A program made the position numbers and the translations under genes. Shown here in pieces: positions 60,123 to 64,000 of a stretch of 64,000 nucleotides of DNA. Origin of the DNA: Bacteroidales bacterium. Lineage in GTDB: Bacteria > Bacteroidota > Bacteroidia > Bacteroidales > UBA932. The stretch is taken from assembly GCA_015060205.1 (NCBI GenBank), contig SUYY01000003.1, positions 20,719-84,718 on the forward strand. The letters run 5' to 3'. The notes beneath the pieces are model-generated. The model did no database searches. It saw only the letters and a list, made by a program, of their open reading frames with translations, and was not told the DNA's origin. Every line of letters starts with the position of its first letter. Within the stretch, counting starts at the first letter, position 1.

Positions 60123-60195
60123 GCCAGTTTAGCTTAGTTGGTAGAGCATCGCATTCGTAACGCGAAGGTCGTGGGTTCAAGTCCCACAACTGGCT
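60123..60195 (+). tRNA. tRNA-Thr (anticodon CGT)
   Basis: The cloverleaf folds fully: acceptor GCCAGTT/AACTGGC, D-arm GCTTAGTTGGTAGAGC, anticodon loop TTCGTAA with CGT at 60156-60158, and T-arm GTGGG/CCCAC around TTCAAGT. It reads the codon ACG. CCA is not encoded. The anticodon stem TCGCA/CGCGA has an A-C mismatch at its loop-proximal pair. The gene ends only 26 bp before the susC start. Confidence 0.95.
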
Positions 60196-60221
60196 CAAGT
60201 ATAGGCTTAATCTCCCCAATC

Positions 60222-63200
60222 ATGTATCGGCCTGTAAAAATAATCATATCAATCTGTATTCTCTTGCTGTTCCCGTTTCTGTCGTCAGCACAGACAAGGA
60301 CAGTTTCCGGTGTCGTGTCAGATAACGACGGTAATCCTCTCCCGGGAGCAGGTGTCCTCATCAAGGAGATTCCCGGCAAGGGTGTCTCTACCGGTGTTGA
60401 TGGCAGGTTCAGGATTGAAATCCCCTCTGATGGTCTGACGCTGGTCTTCTCTTCACTTGGAATGCAGTCTGTCGAATATGCGGTTCCGCGTAATGTCAAG
60501 GGTGATGTTGAAATAACCCTTTCCTACGAAGATACTTTTCTGGATCAGGTCGTGGTGACGGGTTATGCTCAGACCACGGTAAAACGTATCACGGGATCTG
60601 TCGGTATAGTATCATCTGATAAACTTGAGGCTACACCACTGGCATCAGTCAGTTCGCTTCTGCAGGGACAGGTGGCCGGAGTGTCTGTGTCTGCTGTTTC
60701 CGGACAGCCGGGAGTTCAGTCCAAGATCCGTATCAGAGGAACAAACAACCTTTCCGGAAACAGCGATCCTCTCTGGGTCGTGGACGGAGTGCCTATGCAG
60801 AATGAATCTGCAGCCATGTCGAAGGAGGAACTTGCGACAGGTGGATTCGACAATATATTCGTAACAGGTATCGGCAATATAAATCCTAACGATATAGAAA
60901 GCATCACTATCCTGAAGGATGCGGCTGCGGCAGCCATCTATGGTTCGAGAGCGGCAAACGGAGTCATTGTCATCACTACCAAGAAAGGTCAGGCAGGCAG
61001 GATGAAAGTGAGTTATTCCAACAATTTCACTTGGTCGTTCAAACCTCAGAGGAACCTTCAACTCATGAATGCATCGGAGAAACTCGCCTGGGAACAGGAA
61101 CTTTGGGATGAGTTTTCTGCTGAAGGATATCGGAAGTCCTTGACTGACAATACTGTGGTATTTCCGATAGTCGGAGTTGTGGGACAGATCAGAGCAGGAG
61201 TAGGACAGTTTGCCGAGTTGAATGGCGATACCGCAGCGCAGGATGCCATGATAGATGAGTTGAGCAAGGTCAGTACGGATTGGTACGGTCATCTTTTCAG
61301 AAACGCATTTTCGCATAACCACCATCTGTCATTGAGCGGCGGTTCCGGCAAGAGTACGTATTATGTGGCGATGGGCTTCAATGACGACAACGGTATGCTC
61401 ATTCGCAATAATTATAAAAGGTACAGTCTCAATTCGAAGGTCACCATGAATCCGGTTGACCGTCTGAGGATTGAAGTGGGATATGACATGTCGCGTCAGT
61501 CTTCCGTCTCTCCGGACAGTTATGTCGATGCCTTCAAATATGCGTATTTTGCGAACCCATATGAAAGAGCATACAATGCAGACGGTTCATATGCAGCAGA
61601 CAATACGTATTTCTCGTTAGGTTATTATAATGGAAGGGGAGTGGAGGAAGTAATGCCTGACAACGGTTTCAGCATACTTCGCGAACTTCACAACAATACT
61701 ACCGACACGGTCAACTGGTCAAATACAGTCAGAGGTCAGGTGGATGTCAAGATTCTGGAACCTTTCAAGTTCGTGGGACTTGCGTCGTATACCTATTCCA
61801 ACAACAAGACGGACAAGATTGTGGACAAGTATACCTACACTGCATTCAGGGACCGTCTTGGCAATGATGACAGGAAACAGGACAATCTCTACGGCTCGAT
61901 ATCCCAGAACCGTACAGACAGGAACAGTTATGTCGCGAGAGGCCATTTCCTGTATAACGACACTTATGGTGACATCCACACTCTCAATGTCCTTGCAGGA
62001 GCGGAAGTCAGAGGGTCCAGGTCGAACAGTATATTCACCAAGAGATACAACTATGACCCTCAGACCGGTACGACATCTCTTCCGCAGATTTCCGGACCCC
62101 AGGATGAATGGGTGAAGGAAGTGGAAAGGCTCAACGGAGAGTATTTCACTGAGAGCAGATATGCTTCGTTCTATGCCTCTGCCGACTACTATCTGGATGA
62201 CCGTTATGTGTTCAATGCTTCGTTCAGGACAGACGGCAGTTCCAACTTCGGAAGTGACAGGCAGTTCAATCCGACATGGAGTGCCGGTGCGGCATGGCAT
62301 TTCGCACAGGAACGTTTCATCAAGGACAGCGATGTGCTCTCGCATGGAACCTTCCGTCTGGCCTATGGCTTTACAGGTGACGTGAATACAAGTGCACCTC
62401 ACCATCTTGTCCTTCAGTATACACAGCAGATGTACCGCTATTATGACGGCAAGGCCTATCTTCTGGGAACCATACCTTCTGCACCGAACCCGGATCTCGG
62501 ATGGGAGAAGACTCAGGATATGAAGGCAGGAGTGGATGTCGGCTTCTTCAAGGACAGGCTTACCCTTAATACAGAGGCCTATTACCGTCTCAGTACCGAT
62601 GTAGTTACATCTTCCCAGGTGAGTTCCACCACCGGATATACCTATGTATATTTCAATTCGGCAGATATAATGAACAGCGGAGTGGAAACGACGCTCAGCG
62701 GAGATATACTGAAGGGAAACGGGCTGAATATATCGGCTTCTGTCAATTTCGCGTACAATTATAACAAGGTACTGAAATACAGACCTGCGAGCAAGAATAT
62801 AACAGCCAAGGATCGTTATGTCGAGGGTTATCCTATAGGTTCGCTTCTGACTGGAAGATATATCGGCATCGATCCGAGTACCGGACTGTATTCGTATCAG
62901 ATGCGTCCGGATGTGCAGATTACTGGGTCTAAAGATCTTAACAAGGCGGACAATTACCGCTATTTTCTCGGTACCACCATTGCGCCATTTACGGGTGGCT
63001 TCAATCTGACTTTGTCATATAAGATATTGAGACTCAGTATATCCGGAGTGTATTCCTTTGGACACAAGGTGTATGACAAGATAGAGTCTCCGGCGTCATA
63101 CCTCAGCGGAAGGCATCCGGGTGTATCTACTGAGACGGTCCAGTCCCAGTATAGTGATCTCTATTCCAATCATCTGAATGTCATGAAAGACAGGACTGAC

Positions 63201-63539
63201 AGGTGGACGCCCGACAGGACATCAGGGGTCGCATATCCTGTTATTTATGACCACTTTGACAGGAAATACAATTTTGAGATGACGAATCCTATGGATTACA
63301 ATATCATTGATGCCATTTATCTCAAGGATGTATCCTACATGAGGATAAAGACTGTTATCCTGTCGTGCAGCCTTCCTAAGAAGTGGCTACGTCGAATAAG
63401 GTTTTCAAATATGAGCTTTAATCTTACTTTGGGAAATCCTCTGACCTTTACCGTATATGACGGTATGGATCCGGAGGTTCCCGGTGCTACATATCCTACT
63501 ACAAGAACAGTTTCATTCGGTATTAATCTGGGTATATGA
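60222..63539 (+). CDS. SusC/RagA-type TonB-linked outer-membrane protein
   Basis: I start at ATG 60222 (MYRPVKIIISICILLLFPFLSSAQ), since the track start at 60138 lies inside the tRNA gene. The 1105-residue protein has a signal peptide, then a carboxypeptidase-like domain (VSGVVSDNDGNPLPGAGVLIKE). The SusC signature region VVVTGYAQTTVKRITGSV and the plug follow: IRIRGTNNLSGNSDPLWVVDGVPM, SITILKDAAAAAIYGSRAANGVI. A long barrel completes it. With the SusD partner that starts within its stop codon it imports oligosaccharides or peptides. No glycoside hydrolase or regulator is visible, so the substrate is unknown. Confidence 0.95.
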   Translation: MYRPVKIIISICILLLFPFLSSAQTRTVSGVVSDNDGNPLPGAGVLIKEIPGKGVSTGVDGRFRIEIPSDGLTLVFSSLGMQSVEYAVPRNVKGDVEITLSYEDTFLDQVVVTGYAQTTVKRITGSVGIVSSDKLEATPLASVSSLLQGQVAGVSVSAVSGQPGVQSKIRIRGTNNLSGNSDPLWVVDGVPMQNESAAMSKEELATGGFDNIFVTGIGNINPNDIESITILKDAAAAAIYGSRAANGVIVITTKKGQAGRMKVSYSNNFTWSFKPQRNLQLMNASEKLAWEQELWDEFSAEGYRKSLTDNTVVFPIVGVVGQIRAGVGQFAELNGDTAAQDAMIDELSKVSTDWYGHLFRNAFSHNHHLSLSGGSGKSTYYVAMGFNDDNGMLIRNNYKRYSLNSKVTMNPVDRLRIEVGYDMSRQSSVSPDSYVDAFKYAYFANPYERAYNADGSYAADNTYFSLGYYNGRGVEEVMPDNGFSILRELHNNTTDTVNWSNTVRGQVDVKILEPFKFVGLASYTYSNNKTDKIVDKYTYTAFRDRLGNDDRKQDNLYGSISQNRTDRNSYVARGHFLYNDTYGDIHTLNVLAGAEVRGSRSNSIFTKRYNYDPQTGTTSLPQISGPQDEWVKEVERLNGEYFTESRYASFYASADYYLDDRYVFNASFRTDGSSNFGSDRQFNPTWSAGAAWHFAQERFIKDSDVLSHGTFRLAYGFTGDVNTSAPHHLVLQYTQQMYRYYDGKAYLLGTIPSAPNPDLGWEKTQDMKAGVDVGFFKDRLTLNTEAYYRLSTDVVTSSQVSSTTGYTYVYFNSADIMNSGVETTLSGDILKGNGLNISASVNFAYNYNKVLKYRPASKNITAKDRYVEGYPIGSLLTGRYIGIDPSTGLYSYQMRPDVQITGSKDLNKADNYRYFLGTTIAPFTGGFNLTLSYKILRLSISGVYSFGHKVYDKIESPASYLSGRHPGVSTETVQSQYSDLYSNHLNVMKDRTDRWTPDRTSGVAYPVIYDHFDRKYNFEMTNPMDYNIIDAIYLKDVSYMRIKTVILSCSLPKKWLRRIRFSNMSFNLTLGNPLTFTVYDGMDPEVPGATYPTTRTVSFGINLGI

Positions 63540-64000
63540 TGAGCAGAAGATTATATATGTTGATATTGATTGGAGCACTCCTCTCGTCATGTGCCAATTA
63601 CCTGAATGTGAGACCTCAGGGAAAGGTGCTTCCGCAGACTGATGAGGAATTCGCTGCCATCATGCATAACCGTATCAATGACATTGAGGGCGGTTATGAT
63701 GAATATGTAATTGGAAATATGGACGTAATATCGCGTCGTGAGGGTTGTGCTGATGATCTTGATGCCAATATAAAGACGGGAAACATGACCGCATATGCAG
63801 GTGATGTGATCAATCAGAGGCAGACTGATTACAGGGAGACTTTTGAGATAATCCGTGACTGCAATATCGTAATCGAGAACATGGAGGGGCGTACCACGAC
63901 ATTGGCTTCTGATGTGCTTGCGGCAGCATATGCAATGAAGGGTATATGCTATTACAATCTGCTCCGTGATTTCTGTGATGCCTGGGATGCCGCGGATTCC
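63536..64000 (+). CDS. SusD/RagB-type surface lipoprotein (3' truncated by the window edge)
   Basis: The frame opens at ATG 63536 (overlap ATGA with the susC stop) and runs off the window without a stop, so it is not in the track. A lipoprotein signal (MLILIGALLSSC) precedes NYLNVRPQGKVLPQTDEEF, the usual start of SusD-family mature proteins. The visible part is helical and includes EIIRDCNIVIENM and AMKGICYYNLLRDF, consistent with the TPR-like SusD fold. It would be the surface glycan- or peptide-binding partner of SusC. Confidence 0.9.
   Translation, partial: MMSRRLYMLILIGALLSSCANYLNVRPQGKVLPQTDEEFAAIMHNRINDIEGGYDEYVIGNMDVISRREGCADDLDANIKTGNMTAYAGDVINQRQTDYRETFEIIRDCNIVIENMEGRTTTLASDVLAAAYAMKGICYYNLLRDFCDAWDAADS

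Noticed and set aside
60138-60221. Track start of susC within the tRNA
   Set aside because: Would put the first 19 codons inside tRNA-Thr. ATG 60222 gives a proper signal peptide.
60645-62405. Two long minus-strand ORFs (226 and 228 residues) inside susC
   Set aside because: They lie opposite the SusC plug and barrel and have no family resemblance.
1-64000. CRISPR arrays, rRNA genes, transposases, prophage
   Set aside because: I looked for spaced direct repeats, rRNA signatures and DDE or phage structural proteins and saw none. The only repeat-like element is the 25871-26053 palindrome.

Overview
The window is about 64 kb of chromosome from a member of the Bacteroidota, most probably a gut-type Bacteroidales. 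The evidence is internal. Promoters repeatedly match the Bacteroidetes form (TTG or TTTG, about 19-20 bp, then TAnnTTTG), and Shine-Dalgarno sequences are mostly absent. There is a SusC/SusD-type pair at the right edge, a second TonB-dependent receptor, DPP IV, NADP-type glutamate dehydrogenase, ATP-type PEP carboxykinase, and typical Bacteroidales forms of RecQ, NhaA, CCA transferase and HPF. I saw no rRNA, CRISPR array, prophage, integrase island or recognisable IS transposase.

Layout. 1-5.6 kb: a helicase tail, secreted DPP IV, then a divergent pair of units made of an S26-type peptidase (minus) and an HPr-kinase-like ATPase plus ABC exporter (plus). 5.6-12.1 kb: pckA, recQ, an acyltransferase and a PhoB/PhoR-like two-component pair. 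12.1-14.9 kb: a regulatory intergenic region, holding a minus-strand small-RNA candidate and a Thr/Ile-rich leader peptide with an attenuator-like hairpin, followed by thrB-thrC. 15-20.1 kb: ferritin and a flavodiiron protein (iron and oxygen defence), then the nadB-nadC-nadA operon. 20.2-26.5 kb: TonB receptor, small secreted protein, NhaA, TrmO, FNT-like channel, a 180 bp palindromic element and a DUF2147 protein. 26.5-29.6 kb: a secreted GH84-like protein that has lost catalytic residues, TrpRS and a Dabb protein. 29.9-36 kb: a small surface-glycan cluster (flippase, pyruvyl transferase, FrhB-like iron-sulfur protein, GT32) and a convergent gene fusing a YbaK/ProX editing domain to a GT2 glycosyltransferase. 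36-40.4 kb: a tightly overlapping unit HSDR_N-cca-xerC-hpf, then holA. 40.4-46.1 kb: NatAB-like ABC transporter, a 5'-nucleotidase split over two genes, MntP and a THUMP-like methyltransferase. 46.2-58.7 kb: phosphohexomutase, secreted Ntn amidase, YfcC transporter, deoxynucleoside kinase, gdhA, outer-membrane barrel, second acyltransferase, BASS transporter, cytidine deaminase and MnmA with a large insertion. 58.7-64 kb: HI0933-type flavoprotein, tRNA-Thr(CGT), then SusC and a truncated SusD.

Most genes are housekeeping or central metabolism. The less ordinary parts are the S26 peptidase/kinase/exporter group, the thr leader with its opposing small RNA, the editing-domain/glycosyltransferase fusion, the inactive-looking GH84 protein, the 20 bp terminal-inverted-repeat element, and a tRNA gene placed 26 bp before a susC start. 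All functional calls rest on motifs and family memory. No database search was run.
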